Assembly: GCA_049999765.1 (NCBI GenBank) | Contig: JBNGIQ010008872.1 | Location: 1 to 64,000, forward strand | DNA length: 64,000 nt | Direction of reading: 5' to 3' | From: Phaeoceros laevis | Taxonomy: Eukaryota > Anthocerotophyta > Anthocerotopsida > Notothyladales | Shown: piece by piece, positions 49,109 through 59,539 of the stretch | How the letters are laid out: each line of letters begins with the position of its first letter | How positions within the stretch are numbered: the first letter of the stretch is position 1 | The notes under the pieces: generated by a model | Databases searched by the model: none | What the model was told of the DNA's origin: nothing | What the model saw: the letters and a program-made list of their open reading frames with translations, nothing else | Made by a program: the position numbers and the translations under genes

Positions 49109-49598
49109 TGAACATCGAACAAGAACCGAACAAATGCGGTGAGCAATTCCTCCTACCAATCCTCGCCTTCCACTCGCAATTGCAATTGCACAAAAATTCG
49201 CATCAATGCGATGCAAAACAGAGGGAATTGCAGACTTCAAGAACGTACCGAGCAAGCAAAGATTCATCGCGCTCCGCCCAGAGTGCTCGGCTCAAGCAAG
49301 GCGGGAAGCGGCCGGCTTAGAGTGCCTGTCATTCTCCGGTGAAACGCGTATTGCAGTTCCGGATGTTAAGAGGAGGCGGCTGGGGACAGTGGGGAGTTGT
49401 TTTCCGCGGGTCGAACTTTTGAAGTACGTACCACGTAGTCTAGAACTGGTTTCGTGATCATCATTTCACTGGCCCATTTCACGACAGGTAGTCTAATGAC
49501 ACTCTGTTTAATCATCATCTCGTCTTAGGGCATCTCCCTCCTGGCGCAAGTGCCTCGGAGCTGTGTCTCATCAGCTGTAGCAGGGAAGACACCAGTCT
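49109..49598. promoter_or_regulatory. Bidirectional promoter, RBBP5 / VOC gene
   Basis: Divergent ATGs lie 490 bp apart. A repeated phrase gatcatcattt/aatcatcatct occurs near 49457 and 49511. No other element is claimed. Confidence 0.35.
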
Positions 49599-50156
49599 AT
49601 GGCGCTATTGAAGTATGTGGTGCTGCTACACACGGATGTCCCACACGCAGCTCGATTCTATTCACAAGGTCTGGGCATGGCGGTCACCGTGTGCACACAC
49701 AGATGGGCGCAGCTGCAGTCCGGGCCTTTCAAGATAAGCCTCTTGCAAGCTCCCAGGTGAGGGCATGGCAGGGAACCGTCGGAGAAGGTGAGATCAGAGT
49801 GTGCGTAATTGTGCTGCGGACATGACTTTGGTATGCATGATTCCTTGTTGCAGTGATTCTGCAGTGGTGAAAGGGCACTCGCCGTTTCTGTCCTTCAATG
49901 TGGACGATATGGACCAGACTGTGAGGAAGCTTCTGAGCTTGGGAGCAGAACTGGATGGTCCGATCAAATATCTCAGCCACGGGAAGGTTAGCTAGCACCA
50001 AGGCTCAATGCCGCCGCTGCTGTGTTGGTGTCTGTGAGCTAGCTGGGATGTGTAATTGAAACTGAGGGTTTGTGGCCTCGCTCCTTGCAGGTGGCCTCCG
50101 TCCGTGGTCTCGATGGGCACATGCTTGGCCTGTATGAACCTGTTGCAAATTATTGA
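49599..50156 (+). CDS. Small glyoxalase/VOC-fold protein, 3 exons
   Basis: Exons 49599-49756, 49854-49986 and 50091-50156 give 118 residues in phase. The N-terminus YVVLLHTDVPHAARFYSQGL and later HSPFLSFNVDDMDQTV, LSLGAELDGPIKYLSHGKV, ASVRGLDGHMLGLYEP follow the beta-alpha-beta-beta-beta pattern of two vicinal-oxygen-chelate modules. The length matches the plant single-domain lactoylglutathione-lyase/bleomycin-resistance-like family. The first metal ligand position is occupied (H in LLHTD) and a C-terminal glutamate (YEP) is present, but I do not infer a substrate. Confidence 0.85.
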
Positions 50157-50835
50157 TTCCTCCCCATTGCTTGTATGATCCACATTTGTTGTATCAGAAA
50201 CTGGGTGGCTGCTGCCTCGGATCCTGAATACATTGACAGGTATGTGTACAACGTCTTGCCAGCTTCTTGTTTTACTTTTGGCTTGTATCAAATCCTCAGC
50301 TGCTGAGAGCCTAGAAGTACTGTAACCAGGAACTTGAGGACAGCTCCGATTCCGAAAGAATGCTCAGAACCCTGTCACAAGGCAGCCAGCCAGGATTTGT
50401 CAATCTCCTGGAGGATGTTGCTGAGGTCTGCTCACAAGGTCCATGGAGTTCATGGCGCTTCGTTTCTTAAGTTCACACAGGGTGAGGTTGCTCTGAAGCA
50501 AGATGGTTGCACTACATATTTCCCATCATAAGTGGGATTCTACTCAAATTCCTCTATGAAGCTGGAAATTTGTTAGCTCTAATGGTGGGAAGCCTGTTCT
50601 AGTACTGGTGGCACAATTTACAGAGGTATTTGAAACCCTTTGCTGGGATGCGTCTGACGACCATTTTCTTGAATAGTCTGCACAAGGAATATAACCGTGA
50701 GGTCAGATCATCGTTTGCTGTCGGGCAAGTTCTGATTCCCTTGACCAAATGGTAAAGCAAGACGTACCGAAAAATAGTGATCTTGAATGATGGGCACTAC
50801 GAGTATTGTCATGCTCATAAGGTGAGCGACCAGCA
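50157..50835. other. Convergent intergenic stretch
   Basis: No gene is recognised between the VOC gene and the membrane-protein gene. Short open frames around 50.33-50.53 kb show no domain. Confidence 0.4.
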
Positions 50836-52737
50836 TCACTTGAAACCATTTTGCGCAATTTGGCCCACACCTATGGAGATAGAAGCTGTCACTGTGGCAA
50901 CTATGAGACTGATGAGCTGATCCCCGGCTTCAAAGCCACAGATGGACATCTCATTCTTCCCGTTATCCCACTTGACAGCTTCAGCAATCGAGGTCATCGT
51001 TTCCACTGCAATCCTGGACTTCGAGAGCTCTTCCACTGTCATGTCCTTGTGGTTGATTCTGATCCTTCTCTGTAAGCTCAGCTTACGGTGGATCAATGTT
51101 GCTCCGTGATTTAGGCGAGCCAGGTTAACATCTCCACCGGGCCACACCATGAGGGCCAGAAGGAACAAGAAGACATAGATGCTGAAGGTTATAGTGATCA
51201 GTTTGTACAAGTCTTCGCGTCGGATTCCTGTGAAGAGCCTCAGCCCAACGTAGATAAGCAAGATCCCGCAGTAGCAGGCGAAGTATGTGGTGTAAAACTT
51301 GATCCGTTTGTGGAACCCAAGGCCAAAGCTTTGCACCATCTGGCGGCACATCCACCAAGCCGCCAAGGAGTCGGAGTCTGTAAAGTCCACCACAATTCCT
51401 CGTCCCGATAGAGCTGTGCTGCGGCTGGATCTACTGGCGCGGCTGTCCAGACTGGGTGTGCGGCTGCCCTTGCTGCTTGTGCTGCTGCTTCTGCTCCTGC
51501 TGGTGGTTCTACTGGCCCTACCATCTCGGTCACCATTGTACACACCGTACCTGAGAAGCTCATCCAGTTTCTCAGCCACATAGTGCCGCCTTCTGAAGTC
51601 GAGAACTCCCACCATCATGAACGCCACGCTTGCCCACATGTTGTAAGCTATAAGCAATGAACTTGTGATGGGAACAAAATACACAGTCCAGGCCGGACCT
51701 GGAAATGCACTGCCCCCAAAGACAGCACGCGCAACCTCTGGCAGAGCACCATGGAGCAGACCTATGGCTATAGAGCATTTGATCAGATGCTGGCTCAGCA
51801 AAGTATGTCCCACCCTGCTGAGCCTGTTGAGACTCGAGGATTGCCAGAGAACATGTGCGGCGTACAGATGCACAGGAAGTTCTCTAGGATGGACCAGCTC
51901 TCCGCTCTCCGTGAGCAAAGCTGGCATCAACCACTGCCTTGCGTCAAGGCATAAAGCAAGTTTTCCGCAATCGTCATCCCCAGTGAGGTCGTCTATCATA
52001 TCCTGGATGGCCTCCTTGCACTCCACGTTCTCCAGCCGGAAGCTCGCTGGAGTGAGCATCCTGCACCGCGCAGCTGCCAGGTACAGCTCCTTCTTCATGA
52101 TGTGCTTAGGAATGGGGTCCCGCCATGCCTGTAACAATGTTCTGTTGGCGTGCGCCTGTACTGGAACCCTCGATGTCCGCATTTGCTGCATCTCAACCTC
52201 CGGTGTGAATGCGTACTTCGTTGCCACCACGGAATGCCGCAGGACGAAGAGAATGTCCACCAGTGCAACCTCGTAGATGTTGTTCCAGTTCCCCTTGGCA
52301 ACAATGTGTATGCCAGCGATTGCATTCAGCATGTAGAATAAAGTGGCTAGGATCCACTGTGACACAACATTAAAAACCTGATCTGTCGACACAAAGCCTC
52401 GGTTCACCAGGCCAATCCAACCTCCTTCCATATACCAGATCAGGGGAGCAGACAGGGGAAAGAAGGTGTGGTAGAGGAGCTCCTTGAAGAAGGTCAAGCT
52501 TTTGAACTTCACCTCAGCCTTGGCCTCCAGTTCTGCGATGTTGAGCTTGCCGGGTGCATACCGGCCTGCCTTCTCCTCCTCTTCCAGCTTGAAGCTCAGC
52601 TGATTGTCTGGCGTGCCGTCCTTCCCCTCCATCCCGCTCCCACAGCAGTGCTCCAGCAGCTCCCGGTAGCTGGCATCGGAATAGCCGCCTTCGTCCCTGC
52701 CCAGCTGCCCGAACATGTCCGCACTCGCAGCGGCCAT
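50836..52737 (-). CDS. Unrecognised multi-span membrane protein, single exon
   Basis: One uninterrupted frame of 633 residues from the first in-frame ATG (MAAASADMFGQLGRDEGG). I do not recognise the family. Membrane segments are visible near residues 90-110 (FFPLSAPLIWYM), 125-150 (WILATLFYMLNAIAGIHI), 155-180 (ALVDILFVLRHSVVA), 325-345 (IAIGLLHGALPEV), 360-390 (VPITSSLLIAYNMW), 490-510 (FACYCGILLIYVGL), 520-545 (IYVFLFLLALMVW) and 610-630 (LIVATVTASISIG). A Ser/Arg-rich loop at ~415-460 (SRSRSSSTSSKGSRTPS) looks cytosolic and phosphorylatable. The open frame extends 43 codons further upstream without an ATG, so an upstream exon is possible. The gene is intronless, unlike its neighbours. Confidence 0.8.
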   Translation of the reverse strand: MAAASADMFGQLGRDEGGYSDASYRELLEHCCGSGMEGKDGTPDNQLSFKLEEEEKAGRYAPGKLNIAELEAKAEVKFKSLTFFKELLYHTFFPLSAPLIWYMEGGWIGLVNRGFVSTDQVFNVVSQWILATLFYMLNAIAGIHIVAKGNWNNIYEVALVDILFVLRHSVVATKYAFTPEVEMQQMRTSRVPVQAHANRTLLQAWRDPIPKHIMKKELYLAAARCRMLTPASFRLENVECKEAIQDMIDDLTGDDDCGKLALCLDARQWLMPALLTESGELVHPRELPVHLYAAHVLWQSSSLNRLSRVGHTLLSQHLIKCSIAIGLLHGALPEVARAVFGGSAFPGPAWTVYFVPITSSLLIAYNMWASVAFMMVGVLDFRRRHYVAEKLDELLRYGVYNGDRDGRASRTTSRSRSSSTSSKGSRTPSLDSRASRSSRSTALSGRGIVVDFTDSDSLAAWWMCRQMVQSFGLGFHKRIKFYTTYFACYCGILLIYVGLRLFTGIRREDLYKLITITFSIYVFLFLLALMVWPGGDVNLARLNHGATLIHRKLSLQRRIRINHKDMTVEELSKSRIAVETMTSIAEAVKWDNGKNEMSICGFEAGDQLISLIVATVTASISIGVGQIAQNGFK

Positions 52738-53264
52738 GTCCCTCGACCTGGCGCCAGTAGGGCCAGAGAACGAGGTCCCGGTACCTGGCCATCGTGCTGC
52801 TTCGACCTGAACTTCCTTCGGAGGCAAAGCATTTTCGTAAGTCCCTGTGTTTACAAACTTGTTCAAGGTGTCGTCCCGTCATTCGCCAATTGGCCAGGGT
52901 GTCCGAACAGCGCCTTCAACAAGTGCCGTAATATCTGACCCCGCCGGAGCAGGTGGAAAACAGGTATGGACCGTGCGGCCTGTACGGCACGCCACACCAG
53001 TGCTGGAAATCATCCGCAGCATGTCTCGCCAGCATTTTTTCACTACAAGGAAGGTTCACTGAATCGCGACGGCAGGAGAATATGTGCAACGAATATCCAG
53101 TGATCCTACCGGCGCGGTCGTTGCCGGGAGAGTGTACAAATGATGCGCTTGAAAAGCGCTGTTTGCCAGCAACACGTGTTGAGAGTGTTTTCGCAGTAGC
53201 AGGATGACGGTTGGATAGGTGTTGAGGCAGGCAGCTCACGGCAGCAGCAAGTTGTGATCAAGCA
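52738..53264. promoter_or_regulatory. Bidirectional promoter, membrane protein / mitochondrial carrier
   Basis: Divergent starts lie about 527 bp apart, or less if the membrane-protein gene has an upstream exon. No specific element is claimed. Confidence 0.35.
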
Positions 53265-55090
53265 ATGCCAACAGGTAGCCAACGGAGGGCTTTGGTCCCG
53301 GGGAAGCAACAAGGGCATTGGTTGGAAAATTTTGCTTCAGGTGCAGCAGCTTCTGTGACATCAAAATTGGTGTTGCAGCCTTTTGACACTACGAAGACTT
53401 TGCTCCAGGTTTGATCCTCCCTCCTCCTGTTCGTCTTCCTTCATTTGCAGGAGCAGGATCATTCAGGTATGAGTCTGTTCGGTGTTTGCTATGTGGTTTG
53501 AAGTCTTCAAGGCGGTGGGCTGCGTCGCTGGAGGTACAGTTCCTGCATTTCTTCATTCTGTTTGGTGTTGCAGGCATCCAAGGAGGTACGAGGAAGCTAC
53601 ACGACTCTCGCGGAGTGCCTGGTGGGAATAGTTAAGACCAAAGGGTTGGGAGGTCTCTATACCGGCTTCTTTGCGTCCCTTGCTGTTTCTGCACCGTCCA
53701 CAGCGGTGTTCGTAGCAGGCTATGAATTCGCCAAAAATTCTTTGGAAAAGGCCGCCACTCAACACCCTCTCGGTGGTTTTCTCCAACCCTGTGCGCCTAT
53801 TCTGGCGTCCGCCTTCGGGAACATGTTCTCCAGTGTGGTGAGAGTGCCACCTGAGGTAGTCAAACAGCAAGTGCAAACAGGCATGTACAGGTACCGTTCT
53901 TTGTAGGGGCACTGTTTCTGTAAGCTGGCGAGTAAAGTGGTTAGAGGTGGACTAATGTGGTTGCCAACATATGCAGGAATATCTTCCAAGCAACTAAGAT
54001 GATCTGGGTGAAAAATGGTGTCCCTGGATTCTATCAGGGGTACTCAAGCATGGTATCTTTTTTCTTCTGAGCCATGTGAAGTTAGAACCACTGAACTTTC
54101 AGTGTCACAGAACTTAGACAAGCTGTTTTTCTGGTTCATGAGTCCACTCAAATGGCTTCAGGTTCTGAGGGACATACCATATGCAGCTCTCCAGTTTATG
54201 ACGTTTGAGGCTTTGACAAAGCAAAAAGCGATCTGGCTTAAGCACCTGGAGGAGTCAGGGCTGACTGGAAGGGTGGGACAGCACCATGACGTGGCCATCA
54301 GCCTATGCATTGGTGCAGTAAGTTTTTGCACAAGGCTGTGTTGCTGGCTCTCTGAACCTTTGCAAACCAGTAAACATATCTTTGTAGACTGGACACAGCC
54401 TCTATGGAATTGGTTACGCCTGACTGAAGCACTAAAATCAGTTTACTTCACATGTCTGGATACTGCATGTCTTGATACTGTGTTCTGGCATCTGCAGATT
54501 GCTGGTGCTGTTGCTTGTGTTTTGACAACACCATTGGACGTTGTGAAAACTCGGGTGATGACAGAGCAGAACTTGAGCGGACTTGTAAACGGAGGCATGA
54601 GATCAACAGCGAAGAAAATCTGGGTGGAGGAGGTGAGATTATGCTCAACCTACAGCCCTCCATTTTGGAAGGTCCCTGGCTCTAATGTGCCATCTTCGTG
54701 CAGGGGCTCCATGGGTTTGGCAGGGGCATGGCACCTCGGGTCCTCTATAAGGTAATTTTGTGTTTAGCCTGCTCAATATCCTGATGTGCTGTATAGCAGC
54801 GTCTAATTCGTCTGTCGTATCCCCAGGTCCCAGCGTCAGCTATCTTCCTCCTGTGCTATGAACTGTCGAAGAAGTTGTTTCGTGGAAGACGTGGGCGTAT
54901 TCAAGCACCTGGCCGATCCGTGGCTGGCTCGTCCGTATTCAGCAAGGTCAGTTTCTAACCAAACCCTTCTGCATTGTTCTGTAGTTCACTAGTTTCACAG
55001 TCTCTACATCGGTTTGCTGTGCAGAAGGCTGATGTGCTATCTGCATCGAGTAGGGGAGATCTTGAGCTTTACCCGAAAGCTTTGAATTGA
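53265..55090 (+). CDS. Mitochondrial carrier family protein (SAM-carrier-like), 8 exons
   Basis: Exons 53265-53408, 53574-53890, 53977-54052, 54162-54317, 54498-54632, 54704-54751, 54827-54946 and 55025-55090 give 353 residues in phase. The three tandem carrier modules each show their signature: QPFDTTK (residues ~38-44), VPPEVVK (~139-145, PxE instead of PxD) and TPLDVVKTR. Each is followed by the matching loop (GLGGLYTGF, GVPGFYQGY, GLHGFGRGMAPRVL). PxEVVKQ in module 2 and LRDIPYAALQF are features of the S-adenosylmethionine carrier branch, which imports SAM into mitochondria or plastids; the exact substrate is inferred. The C-terminal ~45 residues after KKLFRGR are an extra tail. The short first exon was chosen because its frame runs straight into GAAASVTSKLVLQPFD. 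Confidence 0.88.
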
Positions 55091-55902
55091 TCAATAGCCC
55101 TGGTAGTGTTTCCCAAGAATCCAAGTTTTCCACCGACCAGACAAAAAGTACACTTTTGAGGACAACTACAGTATGAACACTTGAATAGTCCAGTACTGGA
55201 AGTGCCTGTGGGAGTTGGATCCTCGAGACTTGCCTTATACTTTGCCTTGTAAAACCTTTCCCGAACCACGATTCTTAACACATGGACACTGTCCCTATGC
55301 CATGATACTTCAGCGAAAGGCTCTGGAGGACCTTCCTCGTGCTCAAACTAGGGCTTACAGAATCTGCACAAATTGCTCTACGGATGTGGCTTCGGTTTCT
55401 TTCGAGTCGTTAATAAGCTTCGCAGGAACAAGTCTGGATCGATCAGAAGTTTGGGGTGCAGCGACCCTGTGATATACAAGCCATACTTTCGGCAACCTGA
55501 TCATACTGCTCAGTCGCCTCGCTTGTCAGACCTTCAACTTGCTGGTTCCATGTGGTAACAGACTTGTTCCCTATAGTGGTTGTGCGCTACATTACAGCAA
55601 CAAGACCTAACACACCCTAACGCAACATGGAAAACCGGGCCCGTGTCGCAAAGGGCATGAAACTGAAGAAAGGTAACAGGACCAACATTCAGAGGGTGCT
55701 GAAATGAAAGCACCAATCAAAAAGTGTTCATGAATCATACTCAAATAGGTGAGCGGCCGTCCCAAATTCATCTCATTGCCAAAACCAGTGTTACAAAGGC
55801 ACGAGGCAACTCTAGAATCTCCTAACACTGCGCTACAGCCGAGCCACAGATGACTTAAAGCAGCCAAGCCGACAGATGATGCAAAAATCATAGAGCGGAA
55901 AT
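55091..55902. other. Convergent intergenic stretch
   Basis: This is the 3' flank of the carrier and of L27a. No gene is recognised. Confidence 0.4.
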
Positions 55903-56343
55903 TTACGCCGTTAGCACCACCGCGCCTCCTGCAGCCTTGATCTTCTTCTCCGCCAGCTTCGAAAAGAACTTGGCCTTGATCACCAGAGGTTGGGATGGCA
56001 GGTCACCTTTGCCCAGGACCTTAAAAAACCCGTGCTGCGAAACATCCAACAAGGGGGCGGCCTTTTCGCCGTCGGCCTTCTCCCGCACAGCCTCAGGGAC
56101 GAGCGACCAAAGCTTGTCCACATTCACAATGGGACAGTGGTACTGATTCTTCGTCTTGTGGAAGTATCGCATGCCGACCTTGCCGAAGTACCCAGGATGA
56201 TACTTGTCGAACAGGATGCGGTGGTGGTGCATGCCTCCAGCGTTACCACGCCCTCCTGGATGCTTGCGGTGCTTGCCAACACGCCCGTGTCCAGCCGAGA
56301 CATGTCCGCGTTTCTTGCGGTTCTTCTTCAACCGGGTAGTCAT
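55903..56343 (-). CDS. RPL27A: Large-subunit ribosomal protein uL15 (L27a), single exon
   Basis: One 146-residue frame with the full family sequence pattern: [66 protein letters not shown], and the end [11 protein letters not shown]. The length equals plant L27a. It is a 60S ribosomal subunit protein. Intronless, as this gene often is in plants. Its upstream region contains telo-box elements typical of ribosomal-protein promoters. Confidence 0.98.
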   Translation of the reverse strand: MTTRLKKNRKKRGHVSAGHGRVGKHRKHPGGRGNAGGMHHHRILFDKYHPGYFGKVGMRYFHKTKNQYHCPIVNVDKLWSLVPEAVREKADGEKAAPLLDVSQHGFFKVLGKGDLPSQPLVIKAKFFSKLAEKKIKAAGGAVVLTA

Positions 56344-56625
56344 GGCGCCGACCTTGCTTCCGGGTACACGACGGCGACGACGCTGGAGGCAGAGGAGGAG
56401 AGAAAGACCGAGATACTGGATGGCGCGGATATGAAGCAGGCTAGGGTTAGGGCTCGGGCTCCAGGACTTTCCCCCGTTAAGGCTAAACCCCCTCTAACCC
56501 TAAACTCCCGGAATTAAGCTATGGAGCGTACTTGTCTTACCGCCAGTTTGGAAACTTTGGAGTAAGACTGTCCTCCCTGAACTTCCAAATGTTCGAGGTC
56601 CTCCGAGTAGGCTGGATGAGCCAGC
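56344..56625. promoter_or_regulatory. Bidirectional promoter with two telo-boxes, L27a / BDP1
   Basis: The ATGs are 282 bp apart and divergent. Telo-box sequences lie at about 56439-56450 (gctagggttaggg, i.e. AACCCTA on the minus strand) and 56492-56508 (ctctaaccctaaact). These interstitial-telomere motifs are standard in plant ribosomal-protein promoters and may serve both genes. Confidence 0.7.
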
Positions 56626-57795
56626 ATGGAGGCTGCGAAGACAGCAGCACCAGCCAGGAGGAACCAGGTGAAGAAGAATCCGTCAGTAGGCCCTCGCTCT
56701 TCGAAACCTGGGAAGGGAGCGGCAGCGCCAAGCAGTGCCCAAGCTTTGCAAGGTCAGGAGGTGCGGCCTGATGGAGATGCTGTCCCGAGCCAGGAACCTG
56801 CTGTCAAGCAGGAGCAGCCGGCAGGAAAAATTGGCCAGAAGAAGAGGCGAAAGAGGATGGACACGAGGGAAGTGCTGAAACAGATGGAAGCGGAGGGTGT
56901 GGAGCCACAGCGTATGAAGATGACTGACCTTATCTGGAGGGCAGAGGCTCTTGAGAGGCTCAAGGCCAAGGAGGAACCGGTCAAGAAGGCACCTGTGGCC
57001 AAGCGAGGAGCGCAGCAGGTGAGAGTGCCGGAGGCGATAGAGGAGCCCATGGCTCCGCAGGTGCAGATTGTGGACGGCAGGATTGTCATCAACGAGCAAA
57101 GCTTGGTGGTGTCATCTCGCGAGGCAGCCAGAACTGAGGTGGACTTCACCAGGGTGGAGGAGAATGTACAGAAGCTGAACTATCACAGCTACAGCAACCG
57201 GACACCATGGGAAAGGTGGAAGGCGGACGACACAGACAAGTTTTACAAGGCTTTGGAGCAGTTCGGGACGGATTTCGGCATCATCCAACAGTTGTTTCCA
57301 GGCAGAACTCGGCGGCAAGTCAAGGCCAAGTACAAGAACGAGGAGAAATGCAATCCCCGGCGACTGGCAGACGCCTTGAACCACAAAGGGCGGGGTCATA
57401 TCTATCATGAGGACCTTGTTGAGATGTTGAGGCCGCCAGCTGCTGACGAAGTGGAGGAGCTGGTGCATGGGGATATTTTTCTTTCCAAGGAGGATGAGGA
57501 GTTGTCCTTGAATGTGCACAAGAACGATGAGCTCGAGACTGACGCAGGGGCGGCTGATGCGTTGGTTAAGAAAGATGAGGTGGAGGTAGGGCAATGTGAA
57601 GTTGATGCAGGACGGGGTCCTGCCTCAGCGTTGGTCATCAAAGAAGGGGAAGGTGACATGCCAGACGCTCCAGAGACTGAGGGCCAATTTGCCCCCACCC
57701 CACCTCCCGAAGAGTACAAGGATACTGAGCACGATGTAGGACTTGCTCCCGAGTCCCCTCCCAAGATGGCCCTTTTCAGCTACCAGATGATATGA
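56626..57795 (+). CDS. BDP1: TFIIIB subunit B'' (BDP1), SANT-domain protein, single exon
   Basis: A 389-residue frame. Residues ~160-250 carry the extended SANT domain of BDP1: EENVQKLNYHSYSNRTPWER, ALEQFGTDFGIIQQLFPGRT, RRQVKAKYKNEEKCNPRRL. Ahead of it are a basic KKRRKRMDTREVLKQMEAEG block and MKMTDLIWRA; behind it is an acidic tail of ~120 residues. BDP1 joins TBP and BRF1 in TFIIIB to recruit RNA polymerase III to tRNA and 5S genes. The C-terminus is shorter than in animals, as in plants generally. Intronless. Sharing a promoter with a ribosomal-protein gene would couple Pol III capacity to ribosome production, an inference from layout only. Confidence 0.93.
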   Translation: MEAAKTAAPARRNQVKKNPSVGPRSSKPGKGAAAPSSAQALQGQEVRPDGDAVPSQEPAVKQEQPAGKIGQKKRRKRMDTREVLKQMEAEGVEPQRMKMTDLIWRAEALERLKAKEEPVKKAPVAKRGAQQVRVPEAIEEPMAPQVQIVDGRIVINEQSLVVSSREAARTEVDFTRVEENVQKLNYHSYSNRTPWERWKADDTDKFYKALEQFGTDFGIIQQLFPGRTRRQVKAKYKNEEKCNPRRLADALNHKGRGHIYHEDLVEMLRPPAADEVEELVHGDIFLSKEDEELSLNVHKNDELETDAGAADALVKKDEVEVGQCEVDAGRGPASALVIKEGEGDMPDAPETEGQFAPTPPPEEYKDTEHDVGLAPESPPKMALFSYQMI

Positions 57796-58129
57796 CAACC
57801 ACGTCCATGTTCCATTTTTTCTTATATCAAACTGTGGACGCAAGTGTACAGAATTTTTGCTTGAGTTTCAAGCTTTGAGAGCAGAGCCGGCGTTCAGCCT
57901 CATGCCAAATTGGCAGGGCATTTTTCAATAAACACGTCTACTGTACTCTTGTGTCTTCGTTGCTCAAAAGCGAAGCCCTGTTAGAGCAGAAATCGCCCGA
58001 ACCTGACCAGAAAACGGTCTAGAAGGACAAACTGAAATGTGAAACGGCCTTGAAAAATGTCAAATTGTACAGGAGCAGACAGTCGTCTTGAGTGCCTCAA
58101 TGACTTCTGGCGTATCCAGGGGTAATGGT
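57796..58129. other. BDP1 3' flank
   Basis: Contains an aataaa polyadenylation-like signal near 57926 (ttcaataaacacg). No gene is seen. Confidence 0.5.
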
Positions 58130-59191
58130 GGAACTGGAACCCTTAATCCTGCCTGAGCCACCTTCTTCCTCTGGTTGCATGTTTCTATCAGAAGACCTGC
58201 CCCGTGCTTGTGCATGCAGAACTTTGCACCCAACGCCTTATCCAGATACCCCAGGTGGACGTGTCCATTCTACCGCAGGTAATCAGATCGCATGCAAGAA
58301 GGGAAATCCTGACTGTTACACATCTGACTTTGATAAGCAGTCTTGTCTTTGTCAATCTTCTCCACAATCGGCTTTTCTCAACGCTAAGAACGTGAGACAC
58401 AAAGATAAAATATCATCCTCATGTTTACATGGGTTTCGCCCACTCGGTGACTCAAATCCGTTAGTGCCCACGAGATATGACAAAGCCTGGGTGTCGTCCC
58501 CTCTACAAGTGAAGTGAGGTCATAGTCGTTGAGTCTCAACACTTGCTTCCCCCTTTTAGAAAGATCAAGATGTTGTTGTTCTTTAAATCACGGTGCACAT
58601 ACCCTTGCTTATGTAGATGAGCTAAGCTGGAAGACATGTTTCCACATGTCTTCCAGCTTCTCCGGTGTGTGTCGATGTGCTCAAGACAAAGGTCCACTCC
58701 AAATCCTTGAAGAGCTAGAAACCCAGAATTGAATGAGGGATCACACCCCAAGGATTCATAAGGACATAAGAACCTTCTCCCCGACTCTCAAGAGTCTTTT
58801 GGTGTTTACATGTCCATTAGTTAGCCCATGAATGGCAGTTTCCCACTTTGTTGTTTCAAGAGAACAAACTTTCACCACACGAGTCACTGATCCCCCTGTC
58901 CTTCACTCCAAGTACCATCCATTCCTTTTCCTGATGCACAAGTTGATAATGCTCCATATTATACTCAACTCCATCATTGCAAACAAATCGTGCTTTTGTA
59001 AGCTCATTGATACTCTCCAGCTCAGCGAAGTACTCCATTAAGCCCGGAGTACACTTCATCGGCAATATATCTTTCAGCTTTAAACCATGATCCTCAGCTG
59101 CGTCCAGCTTTCTCAATGGAAAGAGATGAAATTTTCCATAATACAACATTATCCCTTTTAGAAGAATTGTCACAAGTTGGACCCCCTGCAA
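58130..59191 (-). pseudogene. Protein-kinase remnant with several frameshifts and stops
   Basis: On the minus strand pieces of a kinase follow in order. First is an N-terminal region (59191-58856) with GLKLKDILPMKCTPGLMEYF and EKEWMVLGVKD. A second frame (58751-58536) has the catalytic loop HLHKQGYVHRDLKNNNIL. In a shifted frame come RLNDYDLTSLVEGT, in place of the DFG segment, and GTNGFESPSG with HEDDILSLCLTFLAL, corresponding to the APE and helix-F segments. Stops and frame changes at about 58545, 58480 and beyond exclude a functional protein. A perfect 16-bp snap-back hairpin (58624-58659) lies just upstream of the HRD motif. Confidence 0.8.
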
Positions 59192-59539
59192 AATGAGGCA
59201 TTACTTTTTTATGGTGAATTTTGGCACTTTTGCTTCACTTTATATGCTTGAGGTACACTTGCTTCCCAACATGGGAAGACGTGCTACTTAGTTATCTAGC
59301 AAGCCTTGAACTACAAGGCAAACTGTAAATAAAATGAGGTGTTACTTTGAAATTCGTTAGACGACCATCTACAACCTCAAGGTCAAGAATCCAAAAGTGG
59401 TCTACTCTGTAAAACAACAGATTAAGACTTCCAAAGCTTTGGATTGTATTTTGCCTAGATGAAAACTCAAGCTAATACCCTACAATCTGCTCAAGAAGTG
59501 GAGCATTAGATTCAAACCCCTACGTATCTGTACTAAGAA
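59192..59539. other. Gene-free stretch
   Basis: This may hold diverged upstream parts of the kinase remnant, but nothing is recognisable. Confidence 0.3.

Noticed and set aside
53430-53466. A 16-nt exon between gcag and gtatgag in the carrier gene
   Set aside because: Including it breaks the frame; joining 53408 directly to 53574 gives a continuous carrier sequence.
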